Positions 17,401-24,066 of a DNA stretch of 43,691 nt are shown in pieces; the stretch's first letter is position 1, and every line of letters starts with the position of its first letter. Under the pieces are notes generated by a model. It did no database searches. It was not told the DNA's origin and worked only from the letters and a program-made list of their open reading frames with translations. The stretch comes from Clostridium sp. (lineage in GTDB: Bacteria; Bacillota; Clostridia; Lachnospirales; Lachnospiraceae), in contig JAMPFS010000027.1 of the NCBI GenBank assembly GCA_023664325.1, positions 1 to 43,691 on the forward strand, written 5' to 3'. The translations under genes and the position numbers were made by a program.

Positions 17401-17731
17401 TAATATTAATATCACGGAGCGAATCAGGGAAATTGCAACGGTTAAGGTGCTGGGTTTTTACAGGGAGGAGACAAAATCCTATATTTTTCGGGAAAACGTA
17501 GTGCTGACATTGTTCGGAAGCCTGCTGGGTCTGGTACTTGGACGTTACCTGCATGCATTTATCATGAGCGAAATTAATTTGGATGCAATTTCTTTCGATA
17601 CGCATGTGCGTGTATTAAGTTATGTGTACAGTGTTGTGGGAACATTGCTGTTTAACTGGCTGGTGAATTTATTTATGTCGGGCAAGCTGGAAAAGGTACA
17701 AATGGCTGAATCCTTGAAATCCGTTGATTAG
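14438..17731 (+). CDS. FtsX-family ABC permease with long extracytoplasmic coiled coil, 1097 aa
   Basis: The protein begins with one membrane helix (about residues 18-40), then an extracytoplasmic domain, then roughly 280 residues of heptad-like, strongly charged coiled coil (about 265-545) rich in KAKxELxDG phrases such as LAKAKEQLEDA. The first FtsX membrane domain follows (about 565-690) with MTRMMEEQRTQVGILKALGYSN. After a second extracytoplasmic domain (about 740-930) comes the last FtsX domain (about 965-1090). The coiled coil resembles the YhgE/Pip-type heptad repeat and could reach through the wall or bind a partner. ATG 14438 has only a weak upstream site, so coupling to the ATPase gene is likely. 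Substrate is unknown; the protein could gate wall enzymes or export large molecules. Confidence 0.88.
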   Translation: MSRTMITTTIREIKSSFGRYMAIFLIVALGVGFFAGLKITHSVMVQTAGSYLSGLHFYDYRLVSTMGFDEDAEDIFEKEADALAAEGSKSADVLMVREDDSELAVKTIEIPQKVNLVKLESGRMPAKSNECVVDSHEFGETEIGSILRISDDNDEEVTEKFRTKEFVIVGVVSSPLYIRYDRGNTSIGDGVLDAFVYIDDSAYDMDYDTEIYVELLKGQSGEQSQIDADRQVLYSDAYKTFIEDGEKAWEEKAKTVAQSRYGRFYEEASQDIADAEKTLEEERADAEKELAKAKRELMDGKQELADGEAAIRKAKSEIDANEKKLHDSEQKYRQGVKEYDKSKETYDKGKKSYEKAKAAYDEEYAKSYPEYEKNLESYHDGKAAYETSEREYREALAGYEAVKSSLPEEEQRQKETELALWKARLDETAKTLAEAKTQLDQAESDFQTARSQLDETQKELKKGAKELAKAKEQLEDAKTQIADGKKQLSKAKEQIALKEQELLDGKQELLDGESDYEAGVKEYEAEMEDAEEKIADAKEELKDFKQPDVYVLGRDTNSGYVNFETDSEILMGIANVFPVFFFLVAALVCITTMTRMMEEQRTQVGILKALGYSNGAIIGKYMAYSVSASLAGAVTGFFLGTWIFPWVMWAAYKMMYNMGASCYVFDGRLAVFGIMVALLCSGGTTLVCCYQELSEMAASLMRPKAPKSGKRVLLEKIPVIWSRLRFLDKVSVRNLFRYKKRFFMMIIGISGCTALLVAAFGIKDSVSSIADKQFGEIFVYDISVNVRENADIETLDASGCGDVEKCLPVLGQSVDMTAGERSKAVNLLVPKSAGDFDSYMSLCSVDGEKLTFPENGEVFITAKLAERCHIEVGDTILLKNSGLKGGEIKVGGIFQNYFNHYILATPETYENLFGEKAVWNEEFVNIGADANVHEVSAALMKNEDVVNVSVNEDIRQSVADMMLSLNYVVLLVIGCAAALAFVVIYNLNNINITERIREIATVKVLGFYREETKSYIFRENVVLTLFGSLLGLVLGRYLHAFIMSEINLDAISFDTHVRVLSYVYSVVGTLLFNWLVNLFMSGKLEKVQMAESLKSVD

Positions 17732-17799
17732 CATGGCGGAACGGAAAAACGGATGGAGCCGGATATTATGGTTTGGAGAATGGAGGAATACAGTATAAG

Positions 17800-18573
17800 A
17801 TGATGGAGGAGCAGTTTTCAAGAACAGAGCTTTTATTGGGTCAGGAGGCATTAGAACGGCTTCATGGAGCGAGGGTAGCAGTTTTTGGCATTGGCGGCGT
17901 CGGCGGATATGTGGTAGAGGCGCTTGCAAGGAGTGGCGTCGGTCATTTTGACCTGATTGACAGTGACAGGATATGTCTTTCCAATCTGAACCGGCAGATT
18001 ATCGCCACACATAAGACGATCGGGCAGTACAAAGTGGATGTGATGAAAGAACGGATTTTGGACATTAACCCGCAGGCGGAGGTGGCGGTACACAAATGCT
18101 TTTTTTTGCCGGAAAATGCCAATATGTTTTCTTTTTCGGAGTATGATTATATCGTGGATGCCGTGGATACGGTGACTGCCAAAATTGAACTTGTCATGAG
18201 GGCGAAAGAGGCAGGCGTTCCGGTTATCAGCAGTATGGGGACCGGGAATAAGACAGATGCTTCGGCATTCCGTGTGGCAGATGTTTACGAGACACGGGTA
18301 TGTCCGCTGGCAAAGGTGATGCGGCGGGAGCTTAAAAAGCGTGGAGTGGAAGCGCTTAAGGTTGTATATTCGGAGGAGATGCCGTTAAAGCCGCTTAAGG
18401 CGCCGGCTGCAAAGGATACAGAAGAAAGTGATGTGACGAAAGAGAAAGATATGGGAGGTTTCCGCCGCAGTATTCCGGGAAGCCTTGCATTTGTTCCTTC
18501 TGTGGCGGGATTGATTCTTGCCGGAGAGGTAGTAAAGGATTTGACAGGGCAGAAAAAGGCGGGAACAGTTTAG
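17800..18573 (+). CDS. tcdA: tRNA threonylcarbamoyladenosine dehydratase (TcdA/CsdL), 257 aa
   Basis: TcdA is a ThiF/E1-like enzyme that uses ATP to cyclise t6A to ct6A at position 37 of ANN-decoding tRNAs. FSRTELLLGQEALERL opens the protein as in the family. The nucleotide-binding glycine motif GIGGVGGYV, the adenylation phrase LIDSDRICLSNLNRQI and the tail motif CPLAKVMRRELKKRG are all present. It lacks a thiazole or MoeB-type partner nearby, which supports TcdA over ThiF. The start is uncertain: GGAGG at 17782 is 13 nt from ATG 17800, and ATG 17803 and TTG 17773 are in frame. It follows the permease by about 70 bp and may share its transcript. Confidence 0.88.
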   Translation: MMEEQFSRTELLLGQEALERLHGARVAVFGIGGVGGYVVEALARSGVGHFDLIDSDRICLSNLNRQIIATHKTIGQYKVDVMKERILDINPQAEVAVHKCFFLPENANMFSFSEYDYIVDAVDTVTAKIELVMRAKEAGVPVISSMGTGNKTDASAFRVADVYETRVCPLAKVMRRELKKRGVEALKVVYSEEMPLKPLKAPAAKDTEESDVTKEKDMGGFRRSIPGSLAFVPSVAGLILAGEVVKDLTGQKKAGTV

Positions 18574-18622
18574 CTGCACGGAGCAATAAGGCAGCCATGC
18601 TGTTCGGCAGCGATTTGTTATA

Positions 18623-18660
18623 TAAATGTCAACCTGATAAGATATAAAGGTTGACATTTA
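18623..18660. promoter_or_regulatory. BirA (biotin repressor) operator
   Basis: TAAATGTCAACCT (18623-18635) and AGGTTGACATTTA (18648-18660) form a perfect 13-bp inverted repeat separated by 12 bp. This has the TGTnAACC...GGTTnACA shape of BirA sites in Firmicutes. It lies upstream of bioY, and its right arm supplies the -35 box, so BirA-biotinyl-AMP would block RNA polymerase directly. Confidence 0.9.
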
Positions 18661-18679
18661 AGAGAAAAATATTTATACT
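18651..18679 (+). promoter_or_regulatory. bioY promoter
   Basis: TTGACA (18651-18656), a 17-bp spacer and TATACT (18674-18679) form a near-consensus promoter. The -35 hexamer is contained in the right arm of the BirA operator. The bioY ATG lies 36 bp further on. Confidence 0.9.
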
Positions 18680-18715
18680 GGGAATCAATTTAAAGGAAAG
18701 AAGGGTAAACAGAAG

Positions 18716-19246
18716 ATGACAACAAAAAACATAGCTTTGACCGCAGTCATGACAGCAGTAACCTGTGTACTGGCACCGATATCCATTCCGATTGGGCCGG
18801 TTCCCATTACATTGACAAATTTTGCTATTTTTTTAGGGCTGTATATTTTGGGAACAAAGGGGGAAATGATTAGCTATATTGCATATATGCTGATCGGTCT
18901 GGCAGGAGTGCCTGTATTTTCCGGTTTCACAGGCGGGCCGGGGAAAATCGTTGGGCCAACCGGCGGTTATATCATTGGGTTTGTTCCAACGCTGCTTCTT
19001 GCCGGCATTATGATGGATAAGGCGAATGGGAAAATTATCTCGGATTTTCTTGCTATGGCGCTTGGAATGGTGGTGTGTTATACATTTGGAACCCTCTGGC
19101 TTGCTTATCAGGGGCAGATGGGCTTCATGCAGGCGCTTTTGCTCGGTGTGATTCCATTTATTCCGGGAGATCTGATTAAGATCGCTCTGGCAGCGTTTTT
19201 TGGAACAAGAATCCGAGGACAGCTTCATAAGGCAGGGCTTCAATAA
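18716..19246 (+). CDS. bioY: Biotin ECF transporter S component, 176 aa
   Basis: BioY is the membrane protein that captures biotin for uptake, usually with a shared ECF energising module encoded elsewhere. About six hydrophobic segments fill the protein. Family phrases are visible: PIPIGPVPITLTNFAIFLGLY-like residues near 20-40, FTGGPGKIVGPTGGYIIGF in the middle and FIPGDLIKIALA near the C terminus. No bioM or bioN gene is adjacent, although an unrelated Nik-type ATPase and T component lie 20 kb away. The BirA operator upstream shows repression when biotin is plentiful. It is monocistronic, with its own promoter and terminator. Confidence 0.95.
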   Translation: MTTKNIALTAVMTAVTCVLAPISIPIGPVPITLTNFAIFLGLYILGTKGEMISYIAYMLIGLAGVPVFSGFTGGPGKIVGPTGGYIIGFVPTLLLAGIMMDKANGKIISDFLAMALGMVVCYTFGTLWLAYQGQMGFMQALLLGVIPFIPGDLIKIALAAFFGTRIRGQLHKAGLQ

Positions 19247-19288
19247 GGAAAATGATTTTGAATAAAAATTTCTGATTGAAATATGGGA

Positions 19289-19334
19289 AAGGCCATAGAA
19301 TGGAAAATGAAGGGTTCTATGGTCTTTTTATTTT
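19289..19334 (+). terminator. Rho-independent terminator after bioY
   Basis: AAGGCCATAGAA (19289-19300) pairs with TTCTATGGTCTT (19315-19326) with one G-U pair and a 14-nt loop, followed by a T-rich tail (to 19334). It separates bioY from the M20 gene cluster. Confidence 0.85.
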
Positions 19335-19374
19335 GAAAATATATATAACCTAGTAAAAAAGTATGAAAAAACTA

Positions 19375-19420
19375 TTGACATTGCTCTCTCTTAGTGCTAG
19401 TATCCCAGTTATCCGATAGG
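19375..19420 (+). promoter_or_regulatory. Promoter of the M20/ATC hydrolase/ABC importer cluster
   Basis: TTGACA (19375-19380), a 17-bp spacer and TGC-TAGTAT (19395-19403) form an extended -10 promoter; the M20 start codon is 45 bp on. Overlapping and following the -10 are two TATCC direct repeats 9 bp apart (19401-19405, 19410-19414) and GATAGGAAAT. The ATnGG part recalls the right half of the CymR-type Rrf2 consensus, but the left half does not fit, so operator status is only suggested. Confidence 0.65.
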
Positions 19421-19448
19421 AAATCTAAGAAAACAAAGGAAGAGTAAT

Positions 19449-20765
19449 ATGGATCAGATTGAGCAGAAGATTATACAGATTATTGAGGAGAAGAGATCCT
19501 GTATCATTGACTTTGCAAGAGACATTTATTGTCATGCCGAGCTCGGTTACAAGGAATTTCGTACATCAAAGAAATTTCTTGATTTTATGAAGACACTCCT
19601 TTCTGATGTGAAAGAAAATTTGGCAATTACCGGTGCAAAAGTTTATTTGAACAAAGAAAAAAGGGAAAATTTTTCGCTGGCACTGTTAGGTGAACTGGAT
19701 GCATTGAGAATTCCAAATCACGCATATGCAAATCCTGAGACACAAGCCGCTCACTGCTGTGGTCACCATGCACAGCTGGCAGGCGTGATTGGCGCGGCAC
19801 TGGCCTTAACGGACGCAGAGGTAGCAGAACACTTAGATGGACAGGTTGTGTTTTTTGCCACGCCGGCTGAAGAATATGGAGAGATTGAATTTAAAAATGC
19901 TTTGATTGAAAAAGGGAAGATTCAGTATGGCGGGGGAAAATGTGAGTTGATTCGGATTGGAGCATTTGATGATATTGATGCATGTCTTACACATCATATT
20001 TCCATGACCGGCATATCAGTTGGAAGCGGAAGCCATAATGGGTTTGTATCAAAGGTGGTTCGCATCAGAGGAAAAGCAGCCCATGCAGCGGCAGCGAAGG
20101 AGGAAGGGATTAACGCATTATATGCTGCAAACCTGGGTTTGCAGGCATTAGCTTTCAATAAAGAAACCTTTAAGGATTGCGATTGTGTCAGGGTTCATCC
20201 AATTATGACAAAGGGTGGCGATTTAGTAAATGTGGTTCCGGATGAAGCAGTGATTGAAACTTTAGTCCGAGGAAGGACAAAGGAGGTAGTTGGAGATGCG
20301 GCTGTCAAAACAGACCGTTCCTTTAAGGCAGGCGCAATGGCATTAGGCGCCCGATATCGGATTGAAACTATGCCGGGTTATCTTCCGGCATTGCCACAGG
20401 CATTTCCCGAGGAATTAGTGGAGGGTGTAAAAGAGACTGCAGGAGATAGGGAGGTAACAGAGATTCCATTTGATGCCCATGACGGCGGTTCTACGGATAT
20501 AGGAGATGTACAGCATTTGCTTCCAGTGCTTACATTTCAGACCGGAGGCGCCAGAGGAGGTCTTCATCAGACTGCATTCGAGATTACAGATGAAGAGGAG
20601 GCGTATATATTAACTGCAAAAATTTTTGCGGTGACTGCATACAGAATGTTAAAGAATGGGGCAGCAATCGGAAAGCAGATTGTACAGGAATATAAGCCGG
20701 TATTTGCAAATAAGGAAGAATACATAGAATTCTTAAATGCGTTTAATAAGATAGAGGAGGGATAA
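19449..20765 (+). CDS. M20D-family amidohydrolase (AbgB/hippurate hydrolase-like), 438 aa
   Basis: A metallo-amidohydrolase of the M20D type, which cleaves N-acyl or N-carbamoyl amino acids and related amides. The metal site includes GELDAL near residue 81, HCCGHHAQ at 102-109 (family form HxCGHD, so the usual Asp is His here), ATPAEEYGE with the catalytic glutamate near 150, and GKAAHAAAAKEEGINAL in the dimerisation domain. It opens the cluster, and the next gene starts 1 bp after its stop. Next to an ATC hydrolase-like gene it could cleave N-carbamoyl-cysteine, the product of that enzyme. This is inference; the Pseudomonas enzyme AtcC belongs, as far as I recall, to a different M20 branch. 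N-acyl peptide or p-aminobenzoyl-glutamate hydrolysis is the alternative. Confidence 0.85.
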   Translation: MDQIEQKIIQIIEEKRSCIIDFARDIYCHAELGYKEFRTSKKFLDFMKTLLSDVKENLAITGAKVYLNKEKRENFSLALLGELDALRIPNHAYANPETQAAHCCGHHAQLAGVIGAALALTDAEVAEHLDGQVVFFATPAEEYGEIEFKNALIEKGKIQYGGGKCELIRIGAFDDIDACLTHHISMTGISVGSGSHNGFVSKVVRIRGKAAHAAAAKEEGINALYAANLGLQALAFNKETFKDCDCVRVHPIMTKGGDLVNVVPDEAVIETLVRGRTKEVVGDAAVKTDRSFKAGAMALGARYRIETMPGYLPALPQAFPEELVEGVKETAGDREVTEIPFDAHDGGSTDIGDVQHLLPVLTFQTGGARGGLHQTAFEITDEEEAYILTAKIFAVTAYRMLKNGAAIGKQIVQEYKPVFANKEEYIEFLNAFNKIEEG

Positions 20766-20766
20766 C

Positions 20767-21306
20767 ATGGGAAAAGAAAATTACGCAATTACCGGAACGG
20801 TAGAGCGAGAGCAGATGGTAATGGAGATTCGCAAGGCGGCCAGACAGTTTGCCATGTTATACTTCCATTTTTGTAAAACCCTGTATGACAGCTTTGGATT
20901 GGAAAAAGCAAAGGAGCTGGTTAGACAGACGGTGTTTGAACTGGCGGTTGACCGTTCCGACCAACTGCGGGAAAAGGCAAAGGCAGAGGGAAGAGGAACG
21001 GATACAGTAGAGGATTTTATGGCAGTTATTGATTTACCGATGTGCGGCTGGATTAAGGAATGGGGAGCAGATCATTGTCCTTATGCGGAAATCTGGAGGA
21101 CTTATTTTGAAAAGTATCCGTGGTTCCGGGAGCTGGCGCCATACTACTGTGATGTGATTGATACCACAACGATTGAAAATTTTTCAAAACGAATTTCCCA
21201 CCGGATTACACAAAATGTAATCTTAGAGGGAGAAAGCTGTGAGAGAATATATTATGAAAGTGATGAGGTGAAAGGGGGGAAGTATACATATGGCAGCAGA
21301 GAGTGA
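20767..21306 (+). CDS. L-2-amino-thiazoline-4-carboxylic acid hydrolase-like protein, 179 aa
   Basis: A small soluble protein resembling the ATC hydrolase family (Pfam ATC_hydrolase), whose Pseudomonas member opens the thiazoline ring of L-ATC to give N-carbamoyl-L-cysteine. Recognisable features are the length of about 180 residues, the CPYAEIWR phrase around residue 100, the aromatic stretch YPWFRELAPYYCDVID and the end motif HRITQNVILEGESCERIYY. Conserved cysteines stand near 94, 101, 122 and 157. The ribosome binding site GGAGGG is inside the M20 gene's end, and the ORF overlaps the permease start by 17 bp. Many family members in Clostridia have no proven substrate, so the true ring compound may differ. 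The call is from motif memory without a database search. Confidence 0.7.
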   Translation: MGKENYAITGTVEREQMVMEIRKAARQFAMLYFHFCKTLYDSFGLEKAKELVRQTVFELAVDRSDQLREKAKAEGRGTDTVEDFMAVIDLPMCGWIKEWGADHCPYAEIWRTYFEKYPWFRELAPYYCDVIDTTTIENFSKRISHRITQNVILEGESCERIYYESDEVKGGKYTYGSRE

Positions 21307-22084
21307 AGGAAAAGGCAGGAGGAAAAAAACATTTACCTATATCAATGTATTGCAGATTGTTACATTGGCGGCTTTGCTTGGATATATGGAATATGCAGTA
21401 GCATCAGGCAGGGTAAGCGTTGTGTTTTTAGCCTCACCATCGAGTATTGTGAAGGAGGCAGCCAGAATTATTTCGGATGGAACTTTGTGGCCGCATTTTC
21501 TTCTTACATTAGAGGAGGTTGTCGTGGGGTATTTGTTAGCGGCAGTGGTGGGAATTGTCATAGCCCTTTTGTGGACACTGTTTCCGAAGTTTGAGGAATA
21601 CAGCAATGTGTTCTGCGCAGCCATTATGGCGATACCAAAGACAGCCATTTTGCCACTTCTGATTCTGTGGTTTGGCATTGGCTTTCAGTCCAAAGTGGTA
21701 TTGATTTTCCTGTTTTCGGTATTTCAGATTTTATATAACACGGTGACAGGAACGAAGCAGTGTAAAACGGAATATTTGAAGGTGGCAAGAGTTTTTCAGG
21801 CAAGCAGGACTCAGACCGTATTTAAGGTGATGATTCCGGCAGCGCTCCCCTCCATGTTTAACGGGTTAAGGCTTGCTGCAACCACAGCCCTGACCGGTGT
21901 GGTGTTTTCAGAAATGCAGTCGGCAAAGGCGGGACTTGGATATCTCCTGTCAGAAGCACAGAATTTATTAAATACGCCGAGAATGTTTTTTGTGATTTTA
22001 TTAGTAACGGTTATTTCTGTATTATTTGTCAAGCTGATTACGGTAATCGAGTATGCAGTCTGCCACAAGTGGAGAAGAGTGTAA
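21290..22084 (+). CDS. ABC importer permease, SsuC/TauC/ThiX type, 264 aa
   Basis: An integral membrane permease of the BPD_transp_1 family with six likely helices. The EAA loop, which contacts the ATPase, is seen near residues 165-195 (YLKVARVFQASRTQTVFKVMIPAALPSMFNGLRL). The conserved phrase AIPKTAILPLLILWFGIG is typical of the nitrate/sulfonate/taurine/pyrimidine-precursor group. Its start overlaps the preceding gene and is preceded by GGGGGGAAG. A strong hairpin follows its stop, before the binding-protein gene. The family takes up organosulfur compounds, nitrate or thiamine-pyrimidine precursors. Confidence 0.9.
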   Translation: MAAESEGKGRRKKTFTYINVLQIVTLAALLGYMEYAVASGRVSVVFLASPSSIVKEAARIISDGTLWPHFLLTLEEVVVGYLLAAVVGIVIALLWTLFPKFEEYSNVFCAAIMAIPKTAILPLLILWFGIGFQSKVVLIFLFSVFQILYNTVTGTKQCKTEYLKVARVFQASRTQTVFKVMIPAALPSMFNGLRLAATTALTGVVFSEMQSAKAGLGYLLSEAQNLLNTPRMFFVILLVTVISVLFVKLITVIEYAVCHKWRRV

Positions 22085-22119
22085 GTGCCATAGCTCTGGG
22101 TGTCAGCCCTATGGTACTT
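22083..22119 (+). other. Intercistronic hairpin between permease and binding-protein genes
   Basis: AAGTGCCATAG (22083-22093) pairs with CTATGGTACTT (22109-22119) with one G-U pair. No T-run follows, so termination is unlikely. Such stems often mark RNA processing and protect the downstream message, which suits a binding protein needed in excess. The stem starts inside the permease stop codon. Confidence 0.6.
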
Positions 22120-22168
22120 CAGAAATAAAGGATAAAAGGTTTCAATTTAGAAAGAGAGGATAATGATT

Positions 22169-23194
22169 ATGAAGAAGTTATTAACATTATTGACAGTAGC
22201 AGTATTTACATTTACCGCCTTGACGGGATGTGGCGGAGCAGATCCATCAGCGGAAAGCGATGTGGCAGATGATGATACAATTGTGATCCGTTCGTGCTTT
22301 GCAACCGGAATGACCGGAGCCGTGAATAATTTTGCAATTGAAAAGGGATTGTATCAGGAGCTGGGCATTGAGTTTGACAATGTGGAATGGTCCAGTAATG
22401 ATGAGGTACTGTCTCTTATGACAAGAGGAGAAGTTGATGTGGCAGACGGTGATCCAAGCAGTTTTATTCCGGGAATTTATAATGGTGTACCGGCAAAGCT
22501 TGTGGGTAATATGTGGAGATATTCCGGATGCTATTGGTTAGTGGCTGGAAAAGATATTGAAAGCATTGAGGACTTAAAAGGCAAGACGGTTGGAACAGCG
22601 ACAGCAGCAGGCGGAATGAGATTGTCCGTTCTTAAAATGTTAGAGGAAAATGGTCTGAAAGAGGATGATGTAACGTTAGTGGCGAACGGTGTTTACCAGT
22701 CAGCCTATGCAACACTTACATCTGGTGAAGTGGATGCAACGATTATACATAATCCATATGCAGCGCTTGCCGAGGCAGAGGGAACCGGACATATTTTAGG
22801 ACGTGCATGGGATTATATTCCGGATTATTATACGGGAACGATTATCGCCTCAGACCGGATGATTCAGGATGAGCCGGAAAAATTGCAGAAATTTCTGACT
22901 GCTTACTATAAGGTGCATGAAGAAGTAAAAAATGAGTATTTTGACGAGTTTGTGGCATGGGCAGCAGCACAGATGAACACATCAGAGGATATCATGCGGC
23001 AGGCAATTGAGGCAGAGAAGGATGTATGGTTTGATTATCCGGTTATTCCGGAGGATCGTATTGCGAAAACGGTGGAGTATTTGAAAAATTATGGATGGCT
23101 GGATGAAAATGTATCGGCAGATGGTACCTATACAAATGAGTTTGCAAAAAAGGCTGCGGAGGAATTAGGGCTTACCGATCCGGAGGCGAATTAA
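22169..23194 (+). CDS. Substrate-binding lipoprotein, SsuA/NMT1-THI5 type, 341 aa
   Basis: The N terminus carries a lipoprotein signal, KKLLTLLTVAVFTFTALTGCGG, with the lipidated cysteine after LTG. The mature part has the two-lobed fold of the NMT1/SsuA family: SCFATGMTGAVNNFAIEKGLYQELGI opens lobe 1 and DLKGKTVGTATAAGGMRLSVLKMLEENGL is the usual hinge-side helix region. Ligands in this family include sulfonates, taurine, nitrate and thiamine pyrimidine precursors. I start at ATG 22169 since GAGAGG is 9 nt away; ATG 22163 is too near. It completes the importer with the flanking permease and ATPase. The acidic linker SAESDVADDDT is ordinary for lipoproteins. Confidence 0.88.
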   Translation: MKKLLTLLTVAVFTFTALTGCGGADPSAESDVADDDTIVIRSCFATGMTGAVNNFAIEKGLYQELGIEFDNVEWSSNDEVLSLMTRGEVDVADGDPSSFIPGIYNGVPAKLVGNMWRYSGCYWLVAGKDIESIEDLKGKTVGTATAAGGMRLSVLKMLEENGLKEDDVTLVANGVYQSAYATLTSGEVDATIIHNPYAALAEAEGTGHILGRAWDYIPDYYTGTIIASDRMIQDEPEKLQKFLTAYYKVHEEVKNEYFDEFVAWAAAQMNTSEDIMRQAIEAEKDVWFDYPVIPEDRIAKTVEYLKNYGWLDENVSADGTYTNEFAKKAAEELGLTDPEAN

Positions 23195-23232
23195 TGGAAC
23201 GGTGAAGCATGGAAAAGGAGGATGGATAAAAG

Positions 23233-24015
23233 ATGCCAGCGATCAAAATAAAGGACGTAACGAAATATTACCAGGGCGAGGATGGAGAGCCGACAAAGGC
23301 ATTAGATAATATTAATTTGGAGATAAAAGATGGTGAATTTGTCTGTATCGTTGGCCCATCCGGATGTGGAAAAAGTACCCTGCTTGAGATTGTGGCGGGG
23401 CTTCTTGAACACACCAGCGGCGAGGTACTGTTAGATGATGAGCCGGTAAATGGCACCAGTAGAGATATCGGGGTTGTTTTTCAGGATCCATCCCTGTTTC
23501 CGTGGAGAACAATCCGGAAAAATATTGCTTTTGGAATGGGCATTTCCAAAGTGCCAAAGGAAGAGCAGGAGCAGCGGCTTGCGCACTACATCGAACTCAT
23601 GGGATTAAAGGGATTTGAGAATAAATATCCGGCACAGCTATCCGGAGGAATGAAGCAAAGGGCGGGGATTGCAAGAGCGCTTGCCATGAATCCAAAGGTA
23701 ATCCTTATGGACGAACCGTTTAGTGCGGTGGATCATTTGACGAGATGCACGTTACAGGAAGAATTGATCCGAATCCGGCAGGAGGAGAAAAAGACAGTGC
23801 TGTTTGTTACGCATGACATTAATGAGGCAGTGTATTTAGCGGACAGAGTGATATTGCTAAGTCCAAGACCAAGTATTGTACAGGGGGAATATATCATTAA
23901 AACGCCATATCCCAGAAAACGTACAGATGATTACTTAGTTAAAATTGCGGCGCAGATTGTGGCAGATATCAGCAGAGGTACAAAGGAAAAGGAAGAGGCA
24001 GAGTATTTCATCTAA
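23233..24015 (+). CDS. ABC importer ATPase, SsuB/TauB type, 260 aa
   Basis: Walker A is GPSGCGKST, the Q-loop is VFQDPSLFPWRTI, the signature is LSGGMKQRAGIARAL, Walker B is VILMDEPFSAVD and the H-loop is LFVTHDINEAVYLADRV. The phrase LFPWRT after the Q-loop is a hallmark of the nitrate/sulfonate/taurine import class. It follows the binding protein by 38 bp with AAGGAGG upstream. The last 30 residues, after PYPRKRTDDYLVKIAAQI, form the normal C-terminal helix of the class. Confidence 0.92.
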   Translation: MPAIKIKDVTKYYQGEDGEPTKALDNINLEIKDGEFVCIVGPSGCGKSTLLEIVAGLLEHTSGEVLLDDEPVNGTSRDIGVVFQDPSLFPWRTIRKNIAFGMGISKVPKEEQEQRLAHYIELMGLKGFENKYPAQLSGGMKQRAGIARALAMNPKVILMDEPFSAVDHLTRCTLQEELIRIRQEEKKTVLFVTHDINEAVYLADRVILLSPRPSIVQGEYIIKTPYPRKRTDDYLVKIAAQIVADISRGTKEKEEAEYFI

Positions 24016-24066
24016 TGCAGGATAGGAATATTTTTGGCAGACACATGATAGAAGAGGAGGTAAAGT

